A DNA stretch of 64,000 nt from Mycolicibacter virginiensis (lineage in GTDB: Bacteria; Actinomycetota; Actinomycetes; Mycobacteriales; Mycobacteriaceae). The position numbers and the translations under genes were made by a program. The DNA lies in the NCBI RefSeq assembly GCF_022374935.2, contig NZ_CP092430.2:3162001-3226000 (forward strand), written 5' to 3'. The notes beneath the pieces were generated by a model that was given only the letters and a program-made list of their open reading frames with translations, was not told the origin of the DNA and made no database searches. Positions 41,963-50,068 of the stretch are shown in pieces (position 1 is the stretch's first letter; each line of letters opens with the position of its first letter).

Positions 41963-42475
41963 CTATTTGGTCGTGCCGATGCCGCGCGGACCGCGAGACA
42001 ACGATACGAGACCCGATTGGACGATTTCGCGGATGCCGTAAGGCTCCAGCACCCGCAGTAGCGCGTCGAACTTGGCCGGCGTACCGGTGGCCTCGATGAT
42101 CAACGACTCCGGAGAGACATCGATCACCCTGGCGCGGAACAGGTTCACCGCCTCGACGATCTGTCCGCGCGTACTGGCGTCAGCACGGACTTTGATCAGC
42201 GCGATCTCACGGGAGACGGAGTTATCCTCCTCCTGTTCGACGATCTTGATGACGTTGATCAGCTTGTTGAGCTGCTTGGTGATCTGCTCTAGCGGGGTGT
42301 CCTCCACCGAGACCACGATCGTCATCCGCGACATGTTCTTGGTCTCGGTGGCGCCGACGGCCAGCGACTCGATGTTGAAGCCGCGGCGGGAGAACAGTGC
42401 CGCCACCCGCGCGAGCACACCGGGCTTGTCTTCGACCAGCACCGACAGGGTGTGGGTCTTCCAACCGGTCGCCAT
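41963..42475 (-). CDS. ilvN: Acetolactate synthase small (regulatory) subunit
   Basis: 170 residues. The N-terminal ACT domain is HTLSVLVEDKPGVLARVAALFSRRGFNIESLAVG; the second domain contains LFRARVIDVSPESLIIEATG. It gives valine feedback and activates IlvB. ATG 42475 overlaps the ilvB stop by 1 bp. Confidence 0.96.
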   Translation of the reverse strand: MATGWKTHTLSVLVEDKPGVLARVAALFSRRGFNIESLAVGATETKNMSRMTIVVSVEDTPLEQITKQLNKLINVIKIVEQEEDNSVSREIALIKVRADASTRGQIVEAVNLFRARVIDVSPESLIIEATGTPAKFDALLRVLEPYGIREIVQSGLVSLSRGPRGIGTTK

Positions 42476-44361
42476 CACGCGTGCCCCTCGTTGTTCTCGT
42501 CGTCGAACAGCGGCCGGATGCCGCGTGCAGCCTGAATCTCGTCGTTGCTGGTGCCGGCGGCCACCATCGGCCACACCTGCGCATCCGCGCCGACGATGAA
42601 GTCGATCACCACCGGCCGGTCCGTGACCGCCCGCGCCTGATTGATCACGTCTTCGACGTCTTCCTCACGCTCACAACGCAATCCGACACAGCCAAGGGCC
42701 TCGGCCAGCATCACGAAGTCGGGGATGCGGTGCGAGTGGGTGGCCAGGTCGGTCTGGCTGTAGCGCTCCCCGTAGAACAGGGTCTGCCATTGGCGCACCA
42801 TGCCCAGGTTGCCGTTGTTGATCAACGCAACCTTGATCGGGACGCCCTCGATAGCGCAGGTGGCCAACTCCTGGTTGGTCATCTGGAAGCAGCCGTCGCC
42901 GTCGATTGCCCACACCTCAGCGTCCGGGCGGCCCATCTTGGCGCCCATGGCCGCCGGGATCGAGAAGCCCATGGTGCCCAGGCCCCCGGAGTTCAGCCAG
43001 GTGCGCGGCTTCTCGTACTTCACGAACTGCGCGGCCCACATCTGGTGCTGGCCGACGCCGGCAACATAGAGCGCGTCGGGTCCGGCGATGCGGCCCAGCG
43101 TCTCGATGACGAACTCCGGCGACAGGCTGCCGTCGCTCTGCGGCCCATAGCTCAGCGGGTAAGTCGAGCGCACCCCGTCGAGGTAGCTCCACCAGTCGGC
43201 GAGATCGAGGGAGGCCAGCGTCTTTTCGTGGCGCAGCACCTCGAGCAGCTCGGTGATGACGGCCTTGACGTCACCGACGATCGGGACGTCGGCGTGCCGG
43301 TTCTTGCCGATCTCGGCGGGGTCGATATCGGCGTGAATCACCTTGGCGTCCGGGGCGAACGAATCCAGTTGGCCCGTGACCCGGTCGTCGAATCGTGCGC
43401 CCAGGGTGATCAGAAGATCCGAGCGCTGCAGCCCGGCCACCGCCGCGACCGTACCGTGCATACCGGGCATGCCCAGGTGCTGACGGTGGCTGTCAGGGAA
43501 TGCGCCGCGGGCCATCAAGGTGGTGACCACCGGGATGCCGGTCAGCTCGGCCAGCTCGGCCAGTTCCTCGCAGGCATCCCCACGGATCACCCCGCCGCCC
43601 ACATAAAGCACCGGGCGGCTCGCGGCCGCGATCAGCTTGGCGGCCTCGCGGACCTGCCGGCTGTGCGGCTTGGTGGTGGGCTTGTAACCGGGCAGGTCCA
43701 GCCGCGGCGGCCAGGCGAAGGTGCACTGGCCCTGCAGCACATCCTTGGGGATATCGACGAGAACCGCGCCGGGCCGTCCGCTCGCCGCGATGTGGAACGC
43801 CTCGGCCAACGCACGCGGGATGTCGTCACCGTTGCGAACCAGAAAGTTGTGCTTGGTGATCGGCATGGTGATGCCGGAGATGTCGGCCTCTTGGAAGGCG
43901 TCGGTGCCGATCAGCTGACGGCCGACCTGACCGGTGATCGCGACCACCGGGATGGAGTCCATCTGGGCGTCGGCCAGCGGCGTGACCAAGTTGGTGGCGC
44001 CCGGCCCCGAGGTGGCCATGCACACCCCGACCCGTCCGGTGGCGTGCGCGTAGCCGCTGGCCGCGTGCCCGGCGCCCTGCTCGTGGCGGACCAGCACGTG
44101 GCGCAGCTTCTTGGAGTCAAAGAGCGGGTCGTAGACCGGCAGCACCGCGCCGCCGGGGATGCCGAAGATCACGTCGACGTCGAGCTCTTCCAGCGACCGG
44201 ATAACCGATTGGGCACCGGTCATCTGCTCCGGCGGAACCCGCTTGGCGGGTGACTTGGCCTTGCCTGACGCTGCGTCCGAGGCCTTGTCAACGGATTGAG
44301 CCCCGTTGGGGGCTTGCGACGGTGCCGACCGCTCCGGCGGTCGCGTGGTGGGTGCGCTCAC
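42475..44361 (-). CDS. ilvB: Acetolactate synthase large (catalytic) subunit
   Basis: 628 residues from GTG 44361 (SD GAGGAAACC). The N-terminal about 55 residues are a variable Pro/Ala-rich extension. The TPP enzyme follows with the catalytic Glu in [14 protein letters not shown] and the TPP motif [29 protein letters not shown]. It condenses pyruvate to acetolactate. A leader peptide and attenuator precede it. Confidence 0.97.
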   Translation of the reverse strand: MSAPTTRPPERSAPSQAPNGAQSVDKASDAASGKAKSPAKRVPPEQMTGAQSVIRSLEELDVDVIFGIPGGAVLPVYDPLFDSKKLRHVLVRHEQGAGHAASGYAHATGRVGVCMATSGPGATNLVTPLADAQMDSIPVVAITGQVGRQLIGTDAFQEADISGITMPITKHNFLVRNGDDIPRALAEAFHIAASGRPGAVLVDIPKDVLQGQCTFAWPPRLDLPGYKPTTKPHSRQVREAAKLIAAASRPVLYVGGGVIRGDACEELAELAELTGIPVVTTLMARGAFPDSHRQHLGMPGMHGTVAAVAGLQRSDLLITLGARFDDRVTGQLDSFAPDAKVIHADIDPAEIGKNRHADVPIVGDVKAVITELLEVLRHEKTLASLDLADWWSYLDGVRSTYPLSYGPQSDGSLSPEFVIETLGRIAGPDALYVAGVGQHQMWAAQFVKYEKPRTWLNSGGLGTMGFSIPAAMGAKMGRPDAEVWAIDGDGCFQMTNQELATCAIEGVPIKVALINNGNLGMVRQWQTLFYGERYSQTDLATHSHRIPDFVMLAEALGCVGLRCEREEDVEDVINQARAVTDRPVVIDFIVGADAQVWPMVAAGTSNDEIQAARGIRPLFDDENNEGHA

Positions 44362-44405
44362 GGTTTCCTCTTCAATTCCTCTGGTGCTATAGAACTGGTG
44401 GCAAC

Positions 44406-44441
44406 AAAAAACCCCCGCCAGCTCAGCTGCTGCACGAGGGT
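44406..44441 (-). terminator. Attenuator terminator of the ilvB operon
   Basis: On the minus strand ACCCTCGTGCAGC pairs with GCTGGCGGGGGT (one bulge, some G-U pairs) around the loop AGCTGA, followed by six Ts. It lies between the leader peptide and ilvB, so it acts before the structural gene. Confidence 0.8.
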
Positions 44442-44461
44442 TGCGCGTCGGTGTTGGAAGT

Positions 44462-44512
44462 TCAGGCAACAACCAACGCGCAGTGGGCTACTACGAGCAT
44501 GCCGTTGTCCAT
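44462..44512 (-). CDS. ilvB leader peptide (Val/Leu-rich)
   Basis: 16 residues, [16 protein letters not shown]. Four valines and two leucines in such a short ORF, directly upstream of a terminator hairpin, fit classical attenuation by charged tRNA-Val/Leu. The promoter at 44521-44550 would start transcription within a few bases of this ATG, so the leader may be translated leaderless. Attenuation of ilvBNC is known in corynebacteria (established); this peptide is from direct reading. Confidence 0.75.
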   Translation of the reverse strand: MDNGMLVVAHCALVVA

Positions 44513-44520
44513 AGCAGACG

Positions 44521-44550
44521 ACGGTAGCCGCTGGACCGAGCATGCGTCAA
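44521..44550 (-). promoter_or_regulatory. Predicted sigma-A promoter of the ilvB leader
   Basis: TTGACG (44550-44545) and TACCGT (44526-44521) are separated by 18 bp on the minus strand. The expected start point lies at about 44512-44514, at the leader ATG. Confidence 0.55.
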
Positions 44551-44562
44551 ATGAGCGAGCAC

Positions 44563-45417
44563 TCAGTTCAGGTGGTCGACCAGCGATCCCTGCTCGCCGA
44601 ACAGCGCCGCCTCCCAGTGTTCGAGCAGAGCGGTGTTGTCCTGGTCGTCGGGATGGAAGCCCGGCCGCATGTACTCCCCCAGCCGGCGGAAGACCGCGCG
44701 GGTCAGGAACGGCGAGTGCCGCAGGGCCGCAAAGCTTCGGACGAGTCGCACCGGGTGATAGGCGGCCCGGTCGGCGAAGAGCGAGATGATGGTGTTCGTC
44801 ACGACGGCGAGAGGAAAACTGAACCGGATGATCCGCATCGTCCGGATGCGCCGGGTCTCATCACCCCCGACCGCGCGATAGACGTCGAAGGCCACCGAGC
44901 GGTGCTCGGATTCCTCGATGGCGTGCCAGAGCAGCATGGACCGCACTTCGGTCGTGCCGAGCAGGGCCTGAGCCCGCTCGTCAGAGAGCAGGGTCTCGGC
45001 GAAGACGGCGGTGAAATGTTCGAGTGCGGCCGTAATGGCCAGGCAGGTCAGCGGGGAGAACCGTCGTTCGATGACTTTCTGGCGGCGGTTCACCAGCCGG
45101 TCGATCCTGCGAGTCGGATAACCCATCTCGTGCAGGCGCTCATTGAGTGCACGGTGCTCGCGCCCGTGGGTGACCTCCTGGCCGATGAACCCCTTGACCT
45201 GATCTTTGAGTTCGGGGTCGGTGATCTGGTCGGCGTAGCGACGCACCGAACGGATGAAGAAGTCCTCGCCCTCCGGGAAGACCGCCGACAGGTGCGCGAT
45301 CATGTGGCTCATCACCAGGTCACCCTGAACGAAGTGGCGATCCAGCGCGGCCACCGGGTAGTTGAACCGGATGCGACGCGGCTGTACCGCCTGGGGGCGG
45401 TTCTCGTTGGCGGTCAT
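44563..45417 (-). CDS. Metal-dependent hydrolase of the PF10118 (ferritin-like) type
   Basis: 284 residues from ATG 45417. It contains HHAIEES-like WHAIEESEHRSVAFDVY and QEVTHGREHRALNERL, which supply Glu and His residues for a di-metal helical-bundle site, and LEHFTAVFAETLL. The family is annotated as predicted metal-dependent hydrolase; the substrate is unknown. It overlaps the upstream TetR gene by 4 bp, so TetR is likely its regulator. Confidence 0.8.
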   Translation of the reverse strand: MTANENRPQAVQPRRIRFNYPVAALDRHFVQGDLVMSHMIAHLSAVFPEGEDFFIRSVRRYADQITDPELKDQVKGFIGQEVTHGREHRALNERLHEMGYPTRRIDRLVNRRQKVIERRFSPLTCLAITAALEHFTAVFAETLLSDERAQALLGTTEVRSMLLWHAIEESEHRSVAFDVYRAVGGDETRRIRTMRIIRFSFPLAVVTNTIISLFADRAAYHPVRLVRSFAALRHSPFLTRAVFRRLGEYMRPGFHPDDQDNTALLEHWEAALFGEQGSLVDHLN

Positions 45418-46064
45418 GACTCTCTCTCGGGTTGGGGGTCCGCAAAGCCGGTCGCCAGTGGCCGAACCAGCACTTTGAAAGTTTCGAGAATGTCGTTGGT
45501 GGCCACCGGTTCGTGGCCCTCTATAGACCGCGACATCGCGAGGCCGTTCATCAGCACGAAAGCCATCTGCAGGCCGATGCGCGACCGTGGGGCGCCGATA
45601 TCGGCGGGGTCGGCCGGGCCGAGCAGTTGGTCGTAGACCCGCTCGCAGGCTTCCGCGAACTGCCGATCGGTTTCGATGACTGCCGGCGCCAGCTCCCGGT
45701 CGGTGCGCGCCGCCACCCACAGCTCGTGCGTTGCAGTGAAGGTCGGACCGGAAAACATCGACCACAGCAGGTCGAAGGCCTCATCGATCTTGTCGGCGGA
45801 CGGGTCCAGCCCCGCCATCAACACCTCGAACTCTTCGATGCGGCGGTTCAGCGAGAACTCGATGGCGGCGGTCAGCAGGCCGATCTTCGTCGGGAAATGT
45901 CCCTGCAGCGCCCCCACCGATACGCCGGCACGGCGGGCTACCTCGGTCGTGGTGGTTCCCTTGAAACCAACCTCTACCAGCGCGTCGAGCGTCGCATTGA
46001 GCAACGCATGCCGGGTCTCGGCAGTGCGCTCCGCCTGAGTTCGGCGGGGTTTGGTCGGCGACAT
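45414..46064 (-). CDS. TetR-family regulator
   Basis: 216 residues from ATG 46064; TTG 46079 would add five residues. The helix-turn-helix is ALLNATLDALVEVGFKGTTTTEVARRAGVSVGALQGHFPTKIGLLTAAIEF. The ligand domain follows. It is coupled to the downstream hydrolase gene. The upstream region is strikingly A+T-rich with an inverted repeat. Confidence 0.88.
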   Translation of the reverse strand: MSPTKPRRTQAERTAETRHALLNATLDALVEVGFKGTTTTEVARRAGVSVGALQGHFPTKIGLLTAAIEFSLNRRIEEFEVLMAGLDPSADKIDEAFDLLWSMFSGPTFTATHELWVAARTDRELAPAVIETDRQFAEACERVYDQLLGPADPADIGAPRSRIGLQMAFVLMNGLAMSRSIEGHEPVATNDILETFKVLVRPLATGFADPQPERES

Positions 46065-46084
46065 GCGTCCATCATTCAATACAT

Positions 46085-46109
46085 AAAATAAGTAGTCAAT
46101 ATTTATTTT
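46085..46109. promoter_or_regulatory. A+T-rich inverted repeat upstream of the TetR gene
   Basis: AAAATAA (46085-46091) and TTATTTT (46103-46109) flank an 11-bp centre containing TTGACT on the minus strand. It stands out from GC-rich surroundings and is a candidate autoregulatory operator. Confidence 0.4.
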
Positions 46110-46170
46110 TAGCGCGGCGCTGCCTGGCGCCCTGCGGGTCGCACAAGGCCGACGGTGACATCATGCGGGG

Positions 46171-46560
46171 GTGGCCTCTCCTTCCTCCACTCCCGCGCCT
46201 CTGGTGATCCGCATCTCGCCGATGGCCCACTTCGCGGTCGGCTTTCTGGCCCTCGGCCTGCTGATCCCCGTGTTGACCTGGCCGGTCACCGCACCCCTGC
46301 TGGCGCTGCCGATCCTGCTCTCGGTGCTGATCGCTCGGTGGCGCACGGTGGCCGACGCTCAGCAGATCACCGTCCGGACCCTGACCAGCAGCCGCTCGAT
46401 GGGTTGGGATGCCATCGACGGACTGGGATTCACCCGGGGATCGTGGGCACAGGCCCACCTGCGCGACGGCGAGATTGTGCGGTTGCCCGCGGTAAGTTTC
46501 GCCACCCTGCCGCTGCTCACCGAGGCCAGCGGCGGGCGGGTGCCCAACCCGTATCGCTGA
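46171..46560 (+). CDS. cfp6: CFP-6-like PH-domain protein
   Basis: 129 residues from GTG 46171; the M. tuberculosis protein begins at the equivalent of ATG 46222 (MAHFAVGFLALG). Two hydrophobic segments (about 20-56) precede a small PH-like domain (RWRTVADAQQITVRTLTSSRSMGWDAIDGLGF) ending LPAVSFATLPLLTEASGGRVPNPYR, which closely matches CFP-6 (Rv3004). It is a low-molecular-weight culture-filtrate antigen in M. tuberculosis. Confidence 0.92.
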   Translation: MASPSSTPAPLVIRISPMAHFAVGFLALGLLIPVLTWPVTAPLLALPILLSVLIARWRTVADAQQITVRTLTSSRSMGWDAIDGLGFTRGSWAQAHLRDGEIVRLPAVSFATLPLLTEASGGRVPNPYR

Positions 46561-46593
46561 GTAAGCAGGGCGCGGCGACGCGCCACTGCCGTG

Positions 46594-47409
46594 CTAACCC
46601 AGCGGGTTGGCTCCGTTGAGGAACACCCACATCGCGATACCACCGGCGATTCCGAGCACCAGGGCCGCGATCGATCCGATGAAGGGCCGCCGAGCCCAGC
46701 CGCGGTCGCCGTCGAGGCCGTACCGTCCGGGCCCGACCAGCACGATCGCCACCGCCACCACGATCAGCATGACGTGGTACTCGTGGCCGTCGGGCAGGAA
46801 GAGGTCAAACCGGCCCTGGTTATGCGACGCGACGCCGGTGAGCACGCCGTTGATGAAGTACGCCAGCGCACCGGCGGCGGCCAGCGGGGTGAACAACCCG
46901 AGCACCAGCAGCAGGCCGGCGGCGATCTGCCCGCCCCCTGCCGCGTAGGTCAGGATGTCGGCGTGTTGGTAGCCGGCCGCGGCGATGGAGCTCTTGAAGT
47001 CGGCCAGCCCCTGACCGCCCCACCACCCGAACAACTGACGCAGCCCGTGGGCCACCAACAGCACACCGAGGCCCAACCGCAGAACCAGCAGACCGAGGTC
47101 CTGGGTGCCGCGCCGGTCCACCGCCCGGAACGGTTCATCGGCGTCGGTGTCGCCGCCGATGGCAACTCCGACGCGGCCGGGGTTGGCCTGCGGCTCGGCG
47201 TAGGGCAACGGGTGGTAGCCGGCGCCTACCGGGCGAACACCGGTGGGGTCGTAAGCCGGAATGGCCGCGGTCTCGAAATCACCGGTGTAAGTCGGTGATG
47301 GCATGTCGTCCTCCGGATCTACCAGACGTGCCGACTTCGGACGTCCTTTTCCTGCGTCGGCAGTCTCACCCGGCCGACGCCAGTGTGAGCCCTCGCCATG
47401 ACTGGTCAC
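46594..47409 (-). CDS. DoxX-family membrane protein
   Basis: 271 residues from GTG 47409. The N-terminal about 95 residues are polar (PVGAGYHPLPYAEPQANPG). Four hydrophobic segments follow, with LGLLVLRLGLGVLLVAHGLRQLFGWWGGQGL and GFFTPLAA-like motifs of DoxX. It matches Rv3005c, which forms a membrane-associated oxidoreductase complex with SodA and SseA in M. tuberculosis (established). It converges on cfp6 across 33 bp. Confidence 0.92.
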   Translation of the reverse strand: MTSHGEGSHWRRPGETADAGKGRPKSARLVDPEDDMPSPTYTGDFETAAIPAYDPTGVRPVGAGYHPLPYAEPQANPGRVGVAIGGDTDADEPFRAVDRRGTQDLGLLVLRLGLGVLLVAHGLRQLFGWWGGQGLADFKSSIAAAGYQHADILTYAAGGGQIAAGLLLVLGLFTPLAAAGALAYFINGVLTGVASHNQGRFDLFLPDGHEYHVMLIVVAVAIVLVGPGRYGLDGDRGWARRPFIGSIAALVLGIAGGIAMWVFLNGANPLG

Positions 47410-47542
47410 CCTGTCAGAGTAAGTGCAACCCCGGCGGGATTGGGGATTTGAACGGCTTCGTTAGCGAATCGAATCCGGCCCGGTGCAGCACTGCGGCGGG
47501 CGTCGTGGCGAAACCCAACCAGGTGTCCGTAACCTGACGGGC

Positions 47543-48664
47543 ATGCGGATGCGCGGGGTGGTTCACCGGGTGCCTGTCGTACTGTGCGCGGCACTCCTGG
47601 TTCTGACGGGCTGCGCACACTTCGATGACGCCCAGTCTCAGCCGTTCACCACCGTGCCGCGGCGCGGGATGGCGCCGCCCACGACTCCCCCGCCGCCGCC
47701 ACCGCTGCCCGCCAACCCGTTCCCGAAACAGTGCCCGGCACCCGGCGTGATGCAGGGCTGCCTCGAGAGCACCAGCGGCCTGATCATGCATGGCGACAGC
47801 AAATCGGCCCTGGTCGCCGAACGGACCACCGGCGCGGTCAAGGAAGTCTCACTGTCCGCCGAGCCCAAGGTGAAAACCGTCATCGGCGTCGACCCGGCCG
47901 GTGACGGCGGCCTGATGGACATCGTGCTGTCACCGACCTACACGCAGGACCGGTTGATGTACGCCTACATCAGCACGCCCACCGACAACCGGGTGATCCG
48001 CATCGCCGACGGTGACGTCCCGAAGGACATCCTGACCGGAATCCCCAAGGGCGCGACGGGCAATACCGGCGCGCTGATCTTCACCAGTCCGACCACCCTG
48101 GTGGTGTTGACCGGCGATGCGGGCAATCCCGCCGCGGCCGCCGATCCCGGTTCGACGGCCGGCAAGGTGCTGCGCATCGAGCAACCCACCACCATCGGCC
48201 AAGCCGCGCCCACCACCGCACTGAGCGGGATGGGCGCCGGCGGCGGGTTGTGCATCGACCACGTCGACGGCTCGCTCTACGTCACCGACCGAACGCCGAG
48301 CGGCGACCGGTTGCAACGCATCACCAAGGATTCCCGGGTGTCGACCGTGTGGACGTGGCCGGATAAGCCCGGCGTCGCCGGTTGCGCCGCGATGGATGGC
48401 ATCGTGCTGGTCAACCTGGTCAACACCAAGCAGACGGTGGCCGTGCGACTGGCCGCGGGCACCGGATCGGTCACCAGCGAACCCGAGGTCATGCGCCAGG
48501 ACACCCACGGCCACGTCTGGGCGGTCAAGATGTCGCCGGACGGCAACGTCTGGGGCGCGACGGTGAATAAGACCGCCGGGGATGCCGAGAAGCTCGATGA
48601 CGTGGTCTTCCCGCTGTTCCCGTCTGGCGGCGGGTTCCCGCGCGCCAACGACGACAAAGACTAG
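47543..48664 (+). CDS. lppZ: Lipoprotein LppZ
   Basis: 373 residues from ATG 47543. The signal peptide ends with the lipobox LVLTGC (Cys about residue 24). A Pro-rich linker (TTPPPPPPLPANPFPKQC) precedes a beta-propeller-like PQQ/glucose dehydrogenase-type domain (VDPAGDGGLMDIVLSPTYTQDRLMYAYIST; GGGLCIDHVDGSLYVTDRT). It matches Rv3006. It diverges from the DoxX gene. Confidence 0.93.
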   Translation: MRMRGVVHRVPVVLCAALLVLTGCAHFDDAQSQPFTTVPRRGMAPPTTPPPPPPLPANPFPKQCPAPGVMQGCLESTSGLIMHGDSKSALVAERTTGAVKEVSLSAEPKVKTVIGVDPAGDGGLMDIVLSPTYTQDRLMYAYISTPTDNRVIRIADGDVPKDILTGIPKGATGNTGALIFTSPTTLVVLTGDAGNPAAAADPGSTAGKVLRIEQPTTIGQAAPTTALSGMGAGGGLCIDHVDGSLYVTDRTPSGDRLQRITKDSRVSTVWTWPDKPGVAGCAAMDGIVLVNLVNTKQTVAVRLAAGTGSVTSEPEVMRQDTHGHVWAVKMSPDGNVWGATVNKTAGDAEKLDDVVFPLFPSGGGFPRANDDKD

Positions 48665-49001
48665 ACGCGCGTCGGGCGCCCTCCGCGCCACCAACTAAGC
48701 GCCCGCGAGGCCCCCGCTTCTGTCAGCTTCGCGCTGCCGAGCCATCGGTTCATTCGCGGCCGCAAGGCTCCCAGACACCACTTTGGTCCACTCGCGGCCG
48801 CCGCTCTTCCACCGGACGCAACTAAGTTTCTGAGAATTCTCTGTCAATCATTTTTCTCGGATCTAAATAACCCCAGTTCACGCAGGGCGTGCTTGAGGCG
48901 ACCTTGGCATTTGTTAGCAGTCAGTTCATTTGCACATAAGCTACTTTCAGGTAGCCTTTCGTTGCCGTGGCAGCCGTCACGCTTACGTAACTAGGAGACC
49001 A
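48665..49001 (+). promoter_or_regulatory. Intergenic region with the conserved secreted-protein leader
   Basis: No gene was seen in the first about 115 bp. From ACTTTGGTCCACT (48780) to the ATG the sequence parallels the region before 53991: GAATTCTCTGTCAATC, TTGTTAGC, CAGTTC, TTGCAC, CTACTTTCAGGTAG and the stretch ending TACGTAACTAGGAGACC. CTAC-TTTCA-GTAG is an inverted repeat; in the other leader the matching arms are ACTT/AAGT. This is probably promoter plus 5' untranslated region. Confidence 0.65.
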
Positions 49002-50036
49002 ATGCAACACTTTGCCCCCGCTCCGTGGGTCGCAGCAGGCGTCGCGCTCATCGGCGCCGGCGCCGTCGCCGTCACCCCGGTCACCGTTCCGCTGCCCGGT
49101 CTGAGCCCTTCCCACTCGGCCGCTGTGGCCCTGACCGCCGACTTCGACCTGTTTGGCGCTTGGCAGGACGTCTTCGCCACCGCCAAGGACAACGCCAGCA
49201 CGCTGTGGGACCACATGTCCGCGGTGCCGGGCGTGGCCGCCCAGCAGCTGATCGCCGACCTCATGAATGGCACGTCCATCGACCCGCAGGCGGTCCTCGA
49301 GGCGATCGTGCAGCCCAACATGGCGACCGACCTGACGATGTCGCCGCTGCTGCTGAGCAACGACGCGCTGCAGGCGCTGGTCACGCTGGTGATGCCCCAG
49401 TACATGCCCGAGGACTTCCCGCTCACCACCGACGAGCTCACGCCGATTCTCTCCTTCCTGGCGTCACCGCTCAGCGGGGTGCTGATCGGCGCGCTCGGCC
49501 CCTCCATCAGCCCGCTGGTGGCACTGGGCAACAGCGTCAGCGAGATCAGCGCCGCTCTGTCCGGCGACGAGCCGGACTGGACCGCGGCGTTGCAGGGCGT
49601 GGCCAACATCCCGGCCAACATGGTCGGCGGGCTCCTCAACGGGGCCACCCTCAACCTGGATGCGCTGCTGCCCAGCCTGACCGAGGCCGGCTTGCTGCCC
49701 GCAGACCTGGACGTCACCGCGCTCAGCTACACCTTCGGCGGGCTGCTGTCGCCCGGTGTCACCGGCACCGACGTCGAGGGCTTCATCAAGGAGATCTCTG
49801 ACGGCAGCTCCCCCGGTATCGGCGGCTCGATCATCAACGGCCTGGGATTGACCACCGGTCTCATGGGCTTCCCGCTGGAGATTGAGGGCCAAGGCGTCGG
49901 ACTGCTGGGCGCGTGGCAAAGCCTGCAGGAGATCATCGCCATGACGCTCGGCTGGGACGGCGTCGGCAGCCCCTTGGGCGATGAGGCCGACACCGTCGCC
50001 TCGCTGGTGAGCGACATCTTCGGCGCCAGCGTGTAA
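49002..50036 (+). CDS. Mycobacterial secreted protein, paralogue 1 of the MQHxAPAPWVAA family
   Basis: 344 residues. A signal peptide (MQHFAPAPWVAAGVALIGAG, then AVAVTPV) is followed by a mature part beginning VALTADFDLFGAWQDVFATAKDNASTLWDHMSAVPG. The domain LSGVLIGALG...ISAALSGDEPDWTAALQGVANIPANMVGGLLNG is shared with the split gene at 53991/59792. No enzyme motif is visible. Related predicted exported proteins occur in several mycobacteria without known function. It uses GGAGACC upstream and a conserved leader. Its terminator is interrupted by IS30. Confidence 0.85.
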   Translation: MQHFAPAPWVAAGVALIGAGAVAVTPVTVPLPGLSPSHSAAVALTADFDLFGAWQDVFATAKDNASTLWDHMSAVPGVAAQQLIADLMNGTSIDPQAVLEAIVQPNMATDLTMSPLLLSNDALQALVTLVMPQYMPEDFPLTTDELTPILSFLASPLSGVLIGALGPSISPLVALGNSVSEISAALSGDEPDWTAALQGVANIPANMVGGLLNGATLNLDALLPSLTEAGLLPADLDVTALSYTFGGLLSPGVTGTDVEGFIKEISDGSSPGIGGSIINGLGLTTGLMGFPLEIEGQGVGLLGAWQSLQEIIAMTLGWDGVGSPLGDEADTVASLVSDIFGASV

Positions 50037-50068
50037 ACCCCGTCAATACAGAAGTGGCCCCCTTCACC

